Shown: in pieces, positions 32,715 through 41,800 of the stretch
Layout: each line of letters begins with the position of its first letter
Numbering within the stretch: position 1 is the stretch's first letter
Assembly: GCA_019637555.1 (NCBI GenBank)
Contig: JAHBVK010000020.1
Span: forward strand, 33,456 to 97,455
Source of the DNA: Anaerolineae bacterium
GTDB taxonomy: Bacteria > Chloroflexota > Anaerolineae > Aggregatilineales > UBA2796
DNA length: 64,000 nucleotides
Direction of reading: 5' to 3'
Notes under the pieces: model-generated
What the model saw: the letters and a program-made list of their open reading frames with translations, nothing else
What the model was told of the DNA's origin: nothing
Databases searched by the model: none
Program-made: the position numbers and the translations under genes

Positions 32715-35033
32715 TCAAACCGACTTCCCTCGCAGCCTCAGGCTATTTGTCACCACGCTCACGCTGCTGAACGCCATCGCAAACGCCGCCAGCATCGGGT
32801 TCAACTGCCGTAGCATCTCCGGTGCCCATGTCGCCGTTGCCAGCACACCCGCCGCAATCGGGATCAACGCCACGTTGTAACCGAACGCCCAGCCAAGATT
32901 CTGCCGGATCACGCTCATCGTCGAGCGCGACAGCCGGATCGCCTTCGCTACGCCGCGCAGATCGCCACTCATCAGCGTCACATCCGCCGATTCCATCGCT
33001 ACGTCCGTGCCTGTACCAATCGCCATGCCGATGTCCGCTTGTGCCAGCGCCGGAGAGTCGTTGATGCCATCCCCGACCATCGCCACCACCAAGCCCTCCG
33101 CCTGCAACTGCTTGACCGCCGCCACTTTGTCCTCTGGCAGCACGTCTGCCAGCACCCGATCTATGCCCACTTCCTTAGCGATGGCGTTGGCAGTCGCCGC
33201 GTTATCGCCCGTCAGCATGATCACCTGCAAGCCGAGCGCGTGCAGTTCGCGGATCGCCTCTACCGACGTATCCTTCACCGTATCCGCGATCCCGATCACA
33301 CCCGCCGCCTGACCATCCACCGCAATCCACAGCGGAGTCCGCGCCTGTGCTTGTAATCGTTGTGCTTCCGTTTCCAAGCCATTCAGCACCACGCCTTGAT
33401 CGCGCATCAGCTTGTGGTTGCCAATCAGCACCTGCTGATCCTCGATCTGTGCGCGGATGCCGTGCCCGACGATTGCCTCGAAGTTGCGCGGATCGCTGAG
33501 CGTTAGCTGCTGCTCTTTCGCCTTCCGCACCACCGCATCACCAAGCGGATGTTCACTGCCGCGTTCAGCCGATGCCGCCAAGCGCAATAGCGACTGCTGA
33601 TCCTGCTGCCATAATTTGCTGGTCAGGATGTCGGTCACAGCAGGTTCGCCGCGCGTCACTGTGCCAGTCTTATCCAGCACCACCGCTTTGATCTTGAGCG
33701 CCTTCTCTAATGCCGCGCTGTTCTTGAACAAGATGCCGTTCTCCGCGCCCTTGCCCACACCAACCATGATCGCGGTAGGCGTCGCCAAGCCCATCGCACA
33801 CGGACAAGCGATCACCAGCACGGCGACCAGATGCAGCAGGCTGGTGGTGAAATCCGCGCCACTGATCAGCCACACGCCGAACGTCACCAGCGCGATCACA
33901 ATCACCGCAGGCACGAACACCGCCGACACCTGATCCACCAATTTCTGGATCGGCGCCTTTGAGCCTTGCGCTTCCTCCACCAGCCGGATGATCTGCGCTA
34001 GTGCCGTTTCCCTACCGACTCGTGAGGCACGGAACTTGATCATGCCGTTCTTGTTCAGCGTCGCCCCGATCACCGGATCGCCCACTGTGCGGCTAATCGG
34101 CAAACTCTCGCCTGTGATCATGCTCTGATCGATGGAGGTCGTGCCATCAACGATCACGCCATCGACGGGGATTTTCTCGCCCGGACGCACGATCACAATG
34201 TCATCGATCTTGACGTGATCGATCAGCACTTCCAGTTCCCGATCATTGCGGATCACGATGGCAGTCTTGGCGCGCATCCCCATCAGCTTCTTAATCGCCG
34301 CGCTGGTGCGACCTTTGGCACGCACTTCCAGCAGCTTGCCCAGTACGATCAAGGTGATGATTACCGCCGCCGTCTCAAAATAAACGTGCGCGGCAGGTGC
34401 AACTGTCGCGACTGCTTCACCCATGCCACTCATACCCGACATTGGTGCTGGCGCAGCAGTAGCGAATAGCCCTAACGTCACGGCGACGCTGTAAAAATAA
34501 GCCACCGACGATCCCAGCGCTACCAGCACATCCATGTTCGGATTACGCACCCGCAGCGCCCGATACGCCCCGACGTAGTAGTCCCAACCAACGTAGAATT
34601 GCACCGGAGTCGCCAGCGCCCACAGCAGATAATTCACCCACGCTTCGTTTGCCCACGCCCCGAACACGTTCAGATCGCGCCCCATGCTGATCAAGAACAA
34701 CGGCACTGTGAAGGCGATACCCACGATCAGCCGCCGCCATTGATGTGCCAGATCGGCAGCGCGTGCCTTTGCCTCGGCATCTTCCAGCGTCTCATCCTTA
34801 CCAACAGTAGGTACGTCGTAGCCCGCCTTACGCACTCGTGCCACGATCTCGTCATGCGATACCTGCGCCGAATCGTAGTTCACCGTGAGGCGCTCATTCG
34901 CCAGATTCACATTGGCTTCCGCGATTCCCGGCAGTTTGCGTACCGTCTTTTCGATAGTCGCCGCGCAATTGGCGCAGGTCATGCCGGAGATCGGCAGGAT
35001 TTCGTGTTTGGTGACGGTGAGATTAACAGTCAT
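32715..35033 (-). CDS. copA: Copper-exporting P1B-type ATPase
   Basis: 772 residues. N-terminal HMA domain with GMTCANC (Cys 20 and 23), eight membrane helices, actuator TGES (about 307-310), membrane CPC (410-412, the Cu(I) site), phosphorylation DKTGT (Asp at about 454), HP motif in SEHPLGDAV and hinge [22 protein letters not shown] in GYNVALI and MxxSS-like MAFSSVSV in the last helices are the Cu(I)-type (P1B-1) signatures. Pumps Cu(I) out of the cytoplasm using ATP. Third gene of a csoR-copZ-copA operon on the minus strand, separated from copZ by a 177-base gap that contains a hairpin. Confidence 0.96.
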   Translation of the reverse strand: MTVNLTVTKHEILPISGMTCANCAATIEKTVRKLPGIAEANVNLANERLTVNYDSAQVSHDEIVARVRKAGYDVPTVGKDETLEDAEAKARAADLAHQWRRLIVGIAFTVPLFLISMGRDLNVFGAWANEAWVNYLLWALATPVQFYVGWDYYVGAYRALRVRNPNMDVLVALGSSVAYFYSVAVTLGLFATAAPAPMSGMSGMGEAVATVAPAAHVYFETAAVIITLIVLGKLLEVRAKGRTSAAIKKLMGMRAKTAIVIRNDRELEVLIDHVKIDDIVIVRPGEKIPVDGVIVDGTTSIDQSMITGESLPISRTVGDPVIGATLNKNGMIKFRASRVGRETALAQIIRLVEEAQGSKAPIQKLVDQVSAVFVPAVIVIALVTFGVWLISGADFTTSLLHLVAVLVIACPCAMGLATPTAIMVGVGKGAENGILFKNSAALEKALKIKAVVLDKTGTVTRGEPAVTDILTSKLWQQDQQSLLRLAASAERGSEHPLGDAVVRKAKEQQLTLSDPRNFEAIVGHGIRAQIEDQQVLIGNHKLMRDQGVVLNGLETEAQRLQAQARTPLWIAVDGQAAGVIGIADTVKDTSVEAIRELHALGLQVIMLTGDNAATANAIAKEVGIDRVLADVLPEDKVAAVKQLQAEGLVVAMVGDGINDSPALAQADIGMAIGTGTDVAMESADVTLMSGDLRGVAKAIRLSRSTMSVIRQNLGWAFGYNVALIPIAAGVLATATWAPEMLRQLNPMLAAFAMAFSSVSVVTNSLRLRGKSV

Positions 35034-35092
35034 AGCAGTGCCCAGTTCGTAGAAATTATGGGGTAATAATCAGAGATCGGATGTTGGCGTAT

Positions 35093-35114
35093 GCCCGGAG
35101 CTGAAGCTCCGGGC
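35093..35114. repeat. Perfect 10-bp hairpin between copZ and copA
   Basis: GCCCGGAGCT (35093-35102), GA, AGCTCCGGGC (35105-35114). No T-run on either side. Hairpins of this sequence type recur between genes in related genomes, by recollection; here it could set the copZ:copA ratio by pausing or protecting the mRNA. Confidence 0.55.
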
Positions 35115-35170
35115 TGAAATAGTACGGCGACGGCTGCATGATTGAGTAGCTGGTGGTGACTGTTATATCT

Positions 35171-35205
35171 TTCTACTCGTCACTCATTACTCATCACTCG
35201 TTACT
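35171..35205 (-). repeat. Tandem heptamer repeat AGTRAYG, 4-5 units
   Basis: Minus strand from 35205: AGTAACG-AGTGATG-AGTAATG-AGTGACG-AGTAGAA. Starts 6 bases after the copZ stop codon. Shares 19 identical bases with the array at 571-598, which has the same position relative to a stop codon. Confidence 0.6.
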
Positions 35206-35210
35206 GTCTC

Positions 35211-35426
35211 CTAGTTCGCCATCTCGACGGCGGGATAATCGACTTCTTCGAGCGCGGTGGTGATCTTCGCCCATGTTGCAGGTGCTTCCCACTGCACATT
35301 AACGATCTTGGTCATTTCGTCCGCTTCAACGGACTTCACGCCCGCAATGTCGCCTACAGTCTTTTCGACAGTACGCACGCAGCCGGAGCAGCCAATGTTG
35401 GGGACACTGAAAGTCTTGGTTTCCAT
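35211..35426 (-). CDS. copZ: CopZ-like copper chaperone (HMA domain)
   Basis: 71 residues, one heavy-metal-associated ferredoxin-like domain. The metal loop is NIGCSGCVRTVEKTV (CxxC, with the usual Met replaced by Ile), followed by VKSVEADEMTKIVNVQW. Carries Cu(I) to CopA. Lies between csoR and copA on the same strand, which supports a copper rather than a mercury role. Symbol given by context and family. Confidence 0.85.
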   Translation of the reverse strand: METKTFSVPNIGCSGCVRTVEKTVGDIAGVKSVEADEMTKIVNVQWEAPATWAKITTALEEVDYPAVEMAN

Positions 35427-35450
35427 GAATCGCTTCCTCTTGTAACTGAT

Positions 35451-35726
35451 TTACTTGTTCGCTTCTGCGAATAGATCACTGAGTTCGAGCAGTACGCGCT
35501 CCCGTTCATCCTGATCGTCGCCCTGAATGGCGGTAGTCACGCAGGTGTGCATGTGATCATCAAGGATCAGTTGACTCACCTTGTCTAAGGCGGCTTGCGT
35601 CGCGCGAATCTGCTTGATCACGTCGATACAATAGCGATCCTGCTCCACCATCGTCACAATACCGTTGACATGTCCAGCGGCGCTTTTCAGGCGGTTGAGG
35701 ATAGCGGTTTTGTTTTGTTTGTTCAT
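35451..35726 (-). CDS. csoR: CsoR-family copper-sensing repressor
   Basis: 91 residues, all-helical, no HTH. The Cu(I) ligand set of CsoR is visible: Cys in DRYCIDVIKQI, then His and Cys in DDHMHTCVTTAI. The first helix (AILNRLKSAAGHVNGIVTMV) holds the Arg/Lys that touch DNA in the family. Copper binding releases the repressor from GC-rich operators. First gene of the csoR-copZ-copA operon; a G/C-run inverted repeat directly upstream is the likely operator. Confidence 0.93.
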   Translation of the reverse strand: MNKQNKTAILNRLKSAAGHVNGIVTMVEQDRYCIDVIKQIRATQAALDKVSQLILDDHMHTCVTTAIQGDDQDERERVLLELSDLFAEANK

Positions 35727-35731
35727 TCTCT

Positions 35732-35750
35732 ACCCCCTCCCTATTGGGGT
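35732..35750 (-). promoter_or_regulatory. Candidate CsoR operator
   Basis: ACCCC (35732-35736) and GGGGT (35746-35750) around a 9-base spacer, 5 bases upstream of the csoR ATG, with GTAC close by. Known CsoR sites are pseudo-palindromes with runs of C and G, so the match is good in kind; arms are only 5 bp. Confidence 0.55.
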
Positions 35751-35917
35751 GCGGTACTCTCTTGATGTAACAATAGCACGCCATCTTACCAAAGGCAAGG
35801 ATGATCATCAGGAAATATACGTGATGAACGTTAGGGGCTACTGTTAATCGTGATGAGGGAGCGCGGCTGATTAGGTACAGTCCGAGCTACTAGATGAGGA
35901 CAACGCCGCAAGGCGGA

Positions 35918-36352
35918 TCAGTACCTAAGAGGATTTACGTCAGTGACAGCAATACCACCTTCCGTCAAAATGGTGATAGCGGCTTGATCTGCAGTCATTA
36001 TCTTAACAACTCGAATCTCTTCTAATACATACTGTCGATATTCATCTATAGCAAGCCCGTCTCGCTCAGATTGTCCCAATAATCCCCATGTTTGAACAAT
36101 ATCTTCGGGACTGCCGAGAGTGAAATTCGCACCAACAAACCCCGTTGAACCTTGAAAGTAATATACACTCTCCAAACACACATAAATGCTCTGATCCAAA
36201 AAGGGAATATTCTTATTTGATAGTCGTATCACAAGTTCAGAGTGACTGACATGATATCGCCATACTCTACAAGTCCAATCTTCTGGATCGGGCAATTCGA
36301 GAATATTTTGCGAATTGAAGGGAATATCTACAAAGCGGACTGAGCTTTTCAT
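35918..36352 (-). CDS. Hypothetical protein
   Basis: 144 residues from ATG 36352; a longer reading to 36394 would run through the hairpin at 36362-36394 and is unlikely. No signal peptide, membrane helix or recognised motif. Predicted mixed alpha/beta with aromatic residues (EDWTCRVWRYHVSHSELVIR, IYVCLESVYYFQG). Codon use is more AT-rich than in ileS next door, a possible sign of later arrival. No ribosome-binding site is visible. Could be the last gene of the ileS transcript or an independent one. Confidence 0.55.
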   Translation of the reverse strand: MKSSVRFVDIPFNSQNILELPDPEDWTCRVWRYHVSHSELVIRLSNKNIPFLDQSIYVCLESVYYFQGSTGFVGANFTLGSPEDIVQTWGLLGQSERDGLAIDEYRQYVLEEIRVVKIMTADQAAITILTEGGIAVTDVNPLRY

Positions 36353-36361
36353 AATTGTATG

Positions 36362-36394
36362 TTGGCTGGTCGTTCTAGCCGAACGACCAGCCAA
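36362..36394 (-). terminator. Perfect 14-bp hairpin after ileS
   Basis: TTGGCTGGTCGTTC (36362-36375), loop TAGCC, GAACGACCAGCCAA (36381-36394). It begins 6 bases after the ileS stop and ends 9 bases before the next ATG. No T-run on the minus side, so it may terminate with help, stabilise the ileS mRNA, or control the hypothetical gene. Confidence 0.55.
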
Positions 36395-36400
36395 TTTGTC

Positions 36401-39400
36401 TTACCGCTTCACGCCGATTGTAAGCGTTTCGCCGTCGAAGTCGAACGACTCGACGCGATCTCCTGTCGGCGCGTCAACGGCGTTTAACTCACTCGCCAAC
36501 GTTTCCGATTTCACGTACTCCGCGTGCGTCTGGATCGCCTGCGCCAGCCGTGCCGATGCCTTGTACGTCACCGTGATCGCATCACTCAGCGCGTAATCGG
36601 CATCGCGGCGCATGGTGTTCACGCGACGCACCACTTCACGCGCCAAACCTTCGAGGATCAGCTCCTCGCTCAGTTCGGTACGCAATGCGGCGACGTAACC
36701 ATTCTCCTCCGCGACGGTGAAGCCAGCGGTGGCATTGCGGCGCACCTCAACTTCTTCCGGCGTTAGTTCAACGGAATCGCCATTCACGCCCACTGTGATC
36801 GAGTGACCGGCAAGCAGCGCCTTCGCCCAATCCGTCACCTGATCCGATGCGCTCTCGCTGAACAATTTCTTGACCAGCGGGAAATTCGATCCTAGTCGCT
36901 TGCCCAGCTTCTGCGGCAGCGCATTCAGCGAGTAGCGGATCATCGCGCCCGCTTCCTTCAAGCCCATCACCGTGATCTTCTTGACGTTCAGTTCTTCTGC
37001 GATGGTGTAGGACAGCGACTCCAGCGCCTTCTCCTCATCCAGCGAACGGACAGCGAATGCGGCTTCTGCCAGTGGTTGACGCACCTTCAGATTGACGCTG
37101 CTGCGTGCCGAGTGACCGAGACTGACGAGCTGCTTTGCCAACCCCATCCGCGCCATCAGTTTCTCATCGATCTTCGCCTCATCCGCGAGGGGCCAGCGCG
37201 ACAGATGCACGCTGACATCCTCACCTTGCGTTGCACCGACCAGATTGCGGTACACCGTATCCGCAAGGAAGGGCATCGCCGGAGCAAGCAACTGCGAAAC
37301 TACGGTCAAGCACTCGTGCAGCGTCTGATATGCCGCCAGCTTATCCGCGTCCATCTCCGACTTCCAGAAACGGCGGCGCGAACGGCGCAGATACCAGTTG
37401 CTGAGATCGTCTACGAACGCTGCTACCGGACGGGTCGCCCGCGTCACATCGTAAGTTTCGTAGGCGTCGGTAACTTCCTTGACCAGCGAGTGCAGTTCTG
37501 AGAGCACCCAACGATCTAGCTCGTCGCGCTCCTGCAACGGCACTTGCTTTGCCGCCGGATCGAAGCCGTCGATGTTGGCGTAGGTGACCAAGAAGCTGTA
37601 GGTGTTCCACAATGTCAGATAGAATCCGCTGATCACCTCGTTGACCAGTTCCTTGGAGAAGCGACGGCTATCTCCCGGCGGATTCGAGGTGTACATGTAC
37701 CAGCGGGCGGCATCCGCGCCGTTAGTGTTCATCACGTCCCACGGATTGACGATGTTGCCCTTGCTCTTGGACATCTTCTCGCCCTTATCATCGAGGATAT
37801 GTCCGAGGCAGATCACATTTTTGTAGGCGACACTGTCCATCAGCAGAGTCGAGATCGCGTGCAGGCTGTAGAACCAACCGCGCGTCTGATCAATTGCCTC
37901 GCAGATGTAATCCGCAGGGAACTGCTGCTCGAACTTCTCCTGATTCTTGAACGGATAACCCCATTGCGCGAAAGGCATCGCACCGCTGTCGAACCATACG
38001 TCGATCAGTTCCGGCACGCGGCGCATCGTGCCTTTGCCATCGCTCGACTTCCATGTGATCTCATCGACATAAGGACGATGCAAGTCCAGTTCGCTGAGAT
38101 CGCGCCCTGCGTACTGACTCAACTCCTCCACGCTGCCGATGCACACCGCCTCAGTGCTTTCGGGATTGTCACACTTCCACACGGGCAGCGGCGTCCCCCA
38201 ATAACGGTTGCGTCCGAGCGCCCAATCGCGGTTGTTCGCCAGCCACATGCCAAAGCGACCATCGCGGATATGCTCTGGTGTCCAGTTGATCGTATCGTTC
38301 AACCCTACTAGCTCGCCGCGATATTCCGTCGTGCGAATGTACCACGTCGCCAGCGCGTAGTAGAGCAGCGGCGTCTTGCAGCGCCAGCAGAATGGATAGG
38401 CGTGGTGATAGGTTTCCACCTTGTACAGCAGCTTACGATCCCGCAGATCGCGCGTGATCTGCTTATCGGCATCTTTCACCCACATGCCTGCGTAATCGGT
38501 CACCGCGTCAACAAACGTGCCATCCAGCTTAACCGTCAGCAGGGTCGGCAGATTATTTGCTTTGCCTACTTCAAGGTCATCTGCACCGAATGCGGGCGCG
38601 ATGTGGACGATGCCTGTACCATCTTCCGTGCTGACGAACTCGCCACTGACCACGTAGGCATAATCTTGCTGCACGGGCAGATACTTGAACAGCGGTTCGT
38701 AGTGCATACCCGCTAGTTCGCTGCCCTTCATGCGCTTGACCACGCTGAACTGATCGGCGTTCTTGATCACCTTTCCGACCAGCGCTTCCGCCATGATCAG
38801 CCGTTCCGTCTTGCCTTCATCGTACTGTGACGGACCTTCGATCATCACGTAATCGAAATCCGCGCCGACTGCCAGCGCCACGTTACCGGGCAGCGTCCAC
38901 GGCGTCGTCGTCCACACAAGGAAGTAGGTATCCGGCTGATCTTTCACCGCGAAGCGCACATAGGCACTCGGATCGTCCACATCGTCGTAGGCATCGGAGA
39001 TTTCATGGCTGCTTAGTGGCGTACCGCAGCGTGCGCAGTAAGGCACCACCTTGTAATCCTGAAACAGCAGCCCTTTATCCCAGAACTGCCGCAAGATCCA
39101 CCATACGCTCTGGATGTACTCATTCTTGAAGGTGATGTAGGCATCCTCAAGACTGACCCAGAAACCCATGCGCTCGGTCAACGCTTCCCAATCTTCCAGA
39201 TAGCGCAGTACACTCTCGCGGCATTTCTTGTTGAACTCCGCGATGCCATACTCCTCGATCTCTTTCTTGTGCTTGATGCCGAGTTCTTTTTCGACCTCGA
39301 TCTCGACGGGCAAGCCGTGCGTATCCCAACCGCCTTTACGCAGCACGTAATAGCCTTGCATCGTCTTGTAGCGCGGGAACAGGTCTTTGAAAGCGCGCGC

Positions 39401-39583
39401 CAGCACATGATGGATGCCGGGGCGTCCATTAGCGGTTGGAGGACCTTCGTAGAAGACATAATTTGGTCCACCTTCGCGCTCCGACATAGTGCGCTGGAAG
39501 GTCTTTTGCTGTCGCCAGAACTCTAGCTGTTCCTGCTCTAGCTTCTGGATGTCCACACGGGACGAAACGGGTTTGAACTTCAT
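36401..39583 (-). CDS. ileS: Isoleucyl-tRNA synthetase, eukaryote-like (type 2)
   Basis: 1060 residues from the ATG whose product begins MKFKPVSSRVD; a start 13 codons earlier is possible. Charges tRNA-Ile. The HIGH-type motif is GPPTANGRPGIHHVLAR, KMSKS reads EKMSKSKGN, and WDTHGLPVEIEVEKELGI plus the long C-terminal extension (after about 900) mark the eukaryote-like branch, which in other bacteria is often insensitive to mupirocin. A CP1 editing domain lies between about 200 and 400. It is the last large gene of a minus-strand run that begins at the Ile-type T-box, so tRNA-Ile charging probably controls it from 3 kb upstream. Confidence 0.97.
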   Translation of the reverse strand: MKFKPVSSRVDIQKLEQEQLEFWRQQKTFQRTMSEREGGPNYVFYEGPPTANGRPGIHHVLARAFKDLFPRYKTMQGYYVLRKGGWDTHGLPVEIEVEKELGIKHKKEIEEYGIAEFNKKCRESVLRYLEDWEALTERMGFWVSLEDAYITFKNEYIQSVWWILRQFWDKGLLFQDYKVVPYCARCGTPLSSHEISDAYDDVDDPSAYVRFAVKDQPDTYFLVWTTTPWTLPGNVALAVGADFDYVMIEGPSQYDEGKTERLIMAEALVGKVIKNADQFSVVKRMKGSELAGMHYEPLFKYLPVQQDYAYVVSGEFVSTEDGTGIVHIAPAFGADDLEVGKANNLPTLLTVKLDGTFVDAVTDYAGMWVKDADKQITRDLRDRKLLYKVETYHHAYPFCWRCKTPLLYYALATWYIRTTEYRGELVGLNDTINWTPEHIRDGRFGMWLANNRDWALGRNRYWGTPLPVWKCDNPESTEAVCIGSVEELSQYAGRDLSELDLHRPYVDEITWKSSDGKGTMRRVPELIDVWFDSGAMPFAQWGYPFKNQEKFEQQFPADYICEAIDQTRGWFYSLHAISTLLMDSVAYKNVICLGHILDDKGEKMSKSKGNIVNPWDVMNTNGADAARWYMYTSNPPGDSRRFSKELVNEVISGFYLTLWNTYSFLVTYANIDGFDPAAKQVPLQERDELDRWVLSELHSLVKEVTDAYETYDVTRATRPVAAFVDDLSNWYLRRSRRRFWKSEMDADKLAAYQTLHECLTVVSQLLAPAMPFLADTVYRNLVGATQGEDVSVHLSRWPLADEAKIDEKLMARMGLAKQLVSLGHSARSSVNLKVRQPLAEAAFAVRSLDEEKALESLSYTIAEELNVKKITVMGLKEAGAMIRYSLNALPQKLGKRLGSNFPLVKKLFSESASDQVTDWAKALLAGHSITVGVNGDSVELTPEEVEVRRNATAGFTVAEENGYVAALRTELSEELILEGLAREVVRRVNTMRRDADYALSDAITVTYKASARLAQAIQTHAEYVKSETLASELNAVDAPTGDRVESFDFDGETLTIGVKR

Positions 39584-39663
39584 ATCTCCCTGCACCCTTG
39601 CTCTGCTTGTTGGCATAGCCATTCATGGCTATCCAATTGTCAACGTATTGTTATTGTGTGTTA

Positions 39664-39761
39664 GCCCTCACCCCTAGCCCCTCTCCCGCAAGGAGAGGGA
39701 AATATCTTCAAGTTATTTGTCTTGAAGTCCTTCTCCTTGCGGGAGAAGGTAGGATGAGGGC
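39664..39761. repeat. 98-bp foldback (REP/MITE-like) element
   Basis: Left arm starts GCCCTCACCCCTAGCCCC, continues CTCTCCCGCAAGGAGAGGG; the right arm is a near-complete reverse complement (CCTTCTCCTTGCGGGAGAAGG then TAGGATGAGGGC, split here), and the centre has a third pair (CTTCAAG/CTTGAAG). The whole can fold into one long cruciform. It lies between ileS and the gene before it. A related element is at 46127-46227. No coding capacity. Confidence 0.7.
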
Positions 39762-39769
39762 AATTCTCG

Positions 39770-40255
39770 CTACTGCTGCCTGTTGGTTGCTTCTCGATAG
39801 ATACGCATTCGCGTTTTCGCGTCGGTGGGCGTATGTCCGGTGGTGATCTGGATCAACCAGCGGTAACTGGCTACTCCCGATCCTTGAATAGCCACGCACT
39901 TCGCCACTGGATAGGCTGTTCCTTCCGTCGGACCCGGCATCATGGTATCCGGTGTGCATTGACTGCTCGGATCATAGATGCAGCCACCTACGCGATCTTG
40001 TACGTATTTGGCGATTTCGCAGCCGGTCAGAGCGCTGCTGTATTGCCACTCGTCCGCACCGGGACCGATCTGGTTATGTGAGATCATGGTCGCGTTATCG
40101 GGCGGCACAGGCGGTTCTGGCGGGAACACCAATCCCAACAGCGTCGGGAAGATCTGAGTTCCGGCATACACCAGAAAGGCAAACGCCACCACCATTCCGG
40201 CTAAAGGCATCCAAATTGGCAGCCCGCGATTAGGCTGCACTTCCTGATCAGTCAT
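39770..40255 (-). CDS. Hypothetical single-TM protein
   Basis: 161 residues. A short cytoplasmic N-terminus, one membrane helix (about 15-40, MPLAGMVVAFAFLVYAGTQIF), a Pro-rich stalk and an outer domain with four Cys (ALTGCEIAKYVQDRVGGCIY, SSQCTPD, AKCVAIQ) that could form two disulfides. Family not recognised. Follows the 40259 gene by three bases, and the two share the layout TM-stalk-Cys domain with a YxxxxxCxI/V pattern, so they look like distantly related partners. Part of the T-box to ileS run. Confidence 0.65.
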   Translation of the reverse strand: MTDQEVQPNRGLPIWMPLAGMVVAFAFLVYAGTQIFPTLLGLVFPPEPPVPPDNATMISHNQIGPGADEWQYSSALTGCEIAKYVQDRVGGCIYDPSSQCTPDTMMPGPTEGTAYPVAKCVAIQGSGVASYRWLIQITTGHTPTDAKTRMRIYREATNRQQ

Positions 40256-40258
40256 TCC

Positions 40259-40738
40259 CTATTGTCCCCAGTCACGCTCAATGGTGATCATGGTTTTCTG
40301 CGCCGCCGGATCAAAGCTGATGTCCAGCAGCAGCCGCTGCGTGATGTTGTCCTGTGAGTTGTCCACGATGCACTTGGCAGCTTGGACATCCTCGGTACTT
40401 GGCAGCAGTACGCAGCCACGCTCTGGATCAGCGCCGTACTCCGCCACGTAGAAATCGATCACCTGCTTGACGGGCACGCCTACCGAAAATATGGCGTAAT
40501 CTGTGCCGTTGCCCTGACTCCGATTCACCAGCGCCATCCCCGGATACGATTTATATTCCAAGGGCTGGGAGCGTGAGCTGCGCATCTGCTGGAAAATCAG
40601 AACTACGGCGATGGCAATAACTGCGACGGCAGCAATAAGCCCGATTACAAGGCGTACGGCGCGGCTGCGCAGCAGCGATCCTCCCTGCTTCGGTTGGGAC
40701 GGTGAAGCCATTTGTACGTCTACGTTTGCTTCTGTCAC
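40259..40738 (-). CDS. Hypothetical single-TM protein
   Basis: 159 residues. Polar N-terminus of about 28 residues, one membrane helix (about 29-50, LVIGLIAAVAVIAIAVVLIF), then an outer domain (NRSQGNGTDYAIFSVGVPVK, QVIDFYVAEYGADPERGCVL) with two Cys. The VPVKQVIDFYVAEYG piece resembles segments in which a small secreted domain packs a helix on a sheet, but no family can be named. Lies between the TPR gene and the similar 39770 gene in the same operon. Confidence 0.65.
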   Translation of the reverse strand: MTEANVDVQMASPSQPKQGGSLLRSRAVRLVIGLIAAVAVIAIAVVLIFQQMRSSRSQPLEYKSYPGMALVNRSQGNGTDYAIFSVGVPVKQVIDFYVAEYGADPERGCVLLPSTEDVQAAKCIVDNSQDNITQRLLLDISFDPAAQKTMITIERDWGQ

Positions 40739-40777
40739 GGCGAACTCTCCTTCCGATTCCGAAATCCTTAGCTTTGG

Positions 40778-41776
40778 CTACGCTTTCAAACTCTCAACGG
40801 AGGTTGTGCCCTCTAGCAGTTTTTCCGCTAGTTCGACATCCTCCAGCAGTACACGTTTCAATACGGCGGCTTCTTCACTTTCAAAGATGGTTTTCCACTC
40901 GCGCAAACCAGCTTGTTCGCGCTTCATCTCTCTGACTTCCGCTGCCGCTGCCGCCGCATCATCCTGCCTGACCTGTGCACGCGCGATCCATAAATGTGCC
41001 AGCAAGCGGTGGCGGCTATCTGGAATATTCGCCTTCAACGCCTGTTGCAGCGCCGAGATCGCGGCTTCTGCTTGCCCGCGCCGATCCTCGATCATGCCGA
41101 GGTTGTAGGCGGGCACCCATTCATTCGGTTCCAGCTCCAACGCCTTTTGTGCGAACGGGATCGCCGCATCATACTCGCCATCCTGCAAGTACACTTCCGC
41201 TAAGCCGTTAAACCCGATTCCCGACTCTGGCTCTAGCTCTGTTACACGGCGGTAATCATCACGCGCCTTCTTCAGCTTGCCGGACAGCCGATATAACTCG
41301 GCGCGAAAACGGTGATGATCGGCGACATCAGCCTCATCATCGATCAAGGTGCTCATCACTTTGATCGCCTCGTTGTACTCGCCCTTCCGCATGTGCCGGA
41401 TTGCCGCCTGATACTCGCGGCGGATGCGTCCGCGCATCGAAATGCTAGTGATCAAAATCCAGCCAATAGCGACGGGCAAGAAAAACAGCGCCACATTGGG
41501 CAGCAGCAACGCCAGCGAAACCGCGATCAGCGCCGGACCAATGATCAGCAGAATGGTGCTGCGATCTGGTGCTGGAAACCGCAAGATCACAATCGCCGCC
41601 GTGCCAGCAAGAAAGATGACCAGCAGCAGCGATTGTACGAAGCGCACACCTTCGTATTGCTGACCCACCGCGTTCAGGATCAGGCTGACCAGTCCGGTGA
41701 TCGCCAGCAGTAGAAAGATCGCTTGTGACCGTGCCGGACCTAACCAGTTAATGAATCGCCTTATTGCGCCGACCAC
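40778..41776 (-). CDS. Membrane protein with TPR repeats
   Basis: 332 residues. Four membrane helices in the first about 120 residues (starting near 18, 44, 68 and 84), then a cytoplasmic helical domain with three to four TPR units: MRKGEYNEAIKVMSTLIDDE, YRLSGKLKKARDDYRRVTEL, GLAEVYLQDGEYDAAIPFAQ, KALELEPNEWVPAYNLGMIE. TPRs bind partner proteins; here they would hold a complex at the membrane. Second gene after the T-box, 24 bases from the GNAT gene. The partner is not evident; the two single-TM proteins downstream are candidates. Confidence 0.82.
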   Translation of the reverse strand: MVGAIRRFINWLGPARSQAIFLLLAITGLVSLILNAVGQQYEGVRFVQSLLLVIFLAGTAAIVILRFPAPDRSTILLIIGPALIAVSLALLLPNVALFFLPVAIGWILITSISMRGRIRREYQAAIRHMRKGEYNEAIKVMSTLIDDEADVADHHRFRAELYRLSGKLKKARDDYRRVTELEPESGIGFNGLAEVYLQDGEYDAAIPFAQKALELEPNEWVPAYNLGMIEDRRGQAEAAISALQQALKANIPDSRHRLLAHLWIARAQVRQDDAAAAAAEVREMKREQAGLREWKTIFESEEAAVLKRVLLEDVELAEKLLEGTTSVESLKA

Positions 41777-41800
41777 CTTATATCCTTGTATCCTTCCGAC

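Noticed and set aside
37544..38311. 255-codon plus-strand frame opposite ileS
   Set aside because: Antisense of conserved synthetase motifs, no initiation signal.
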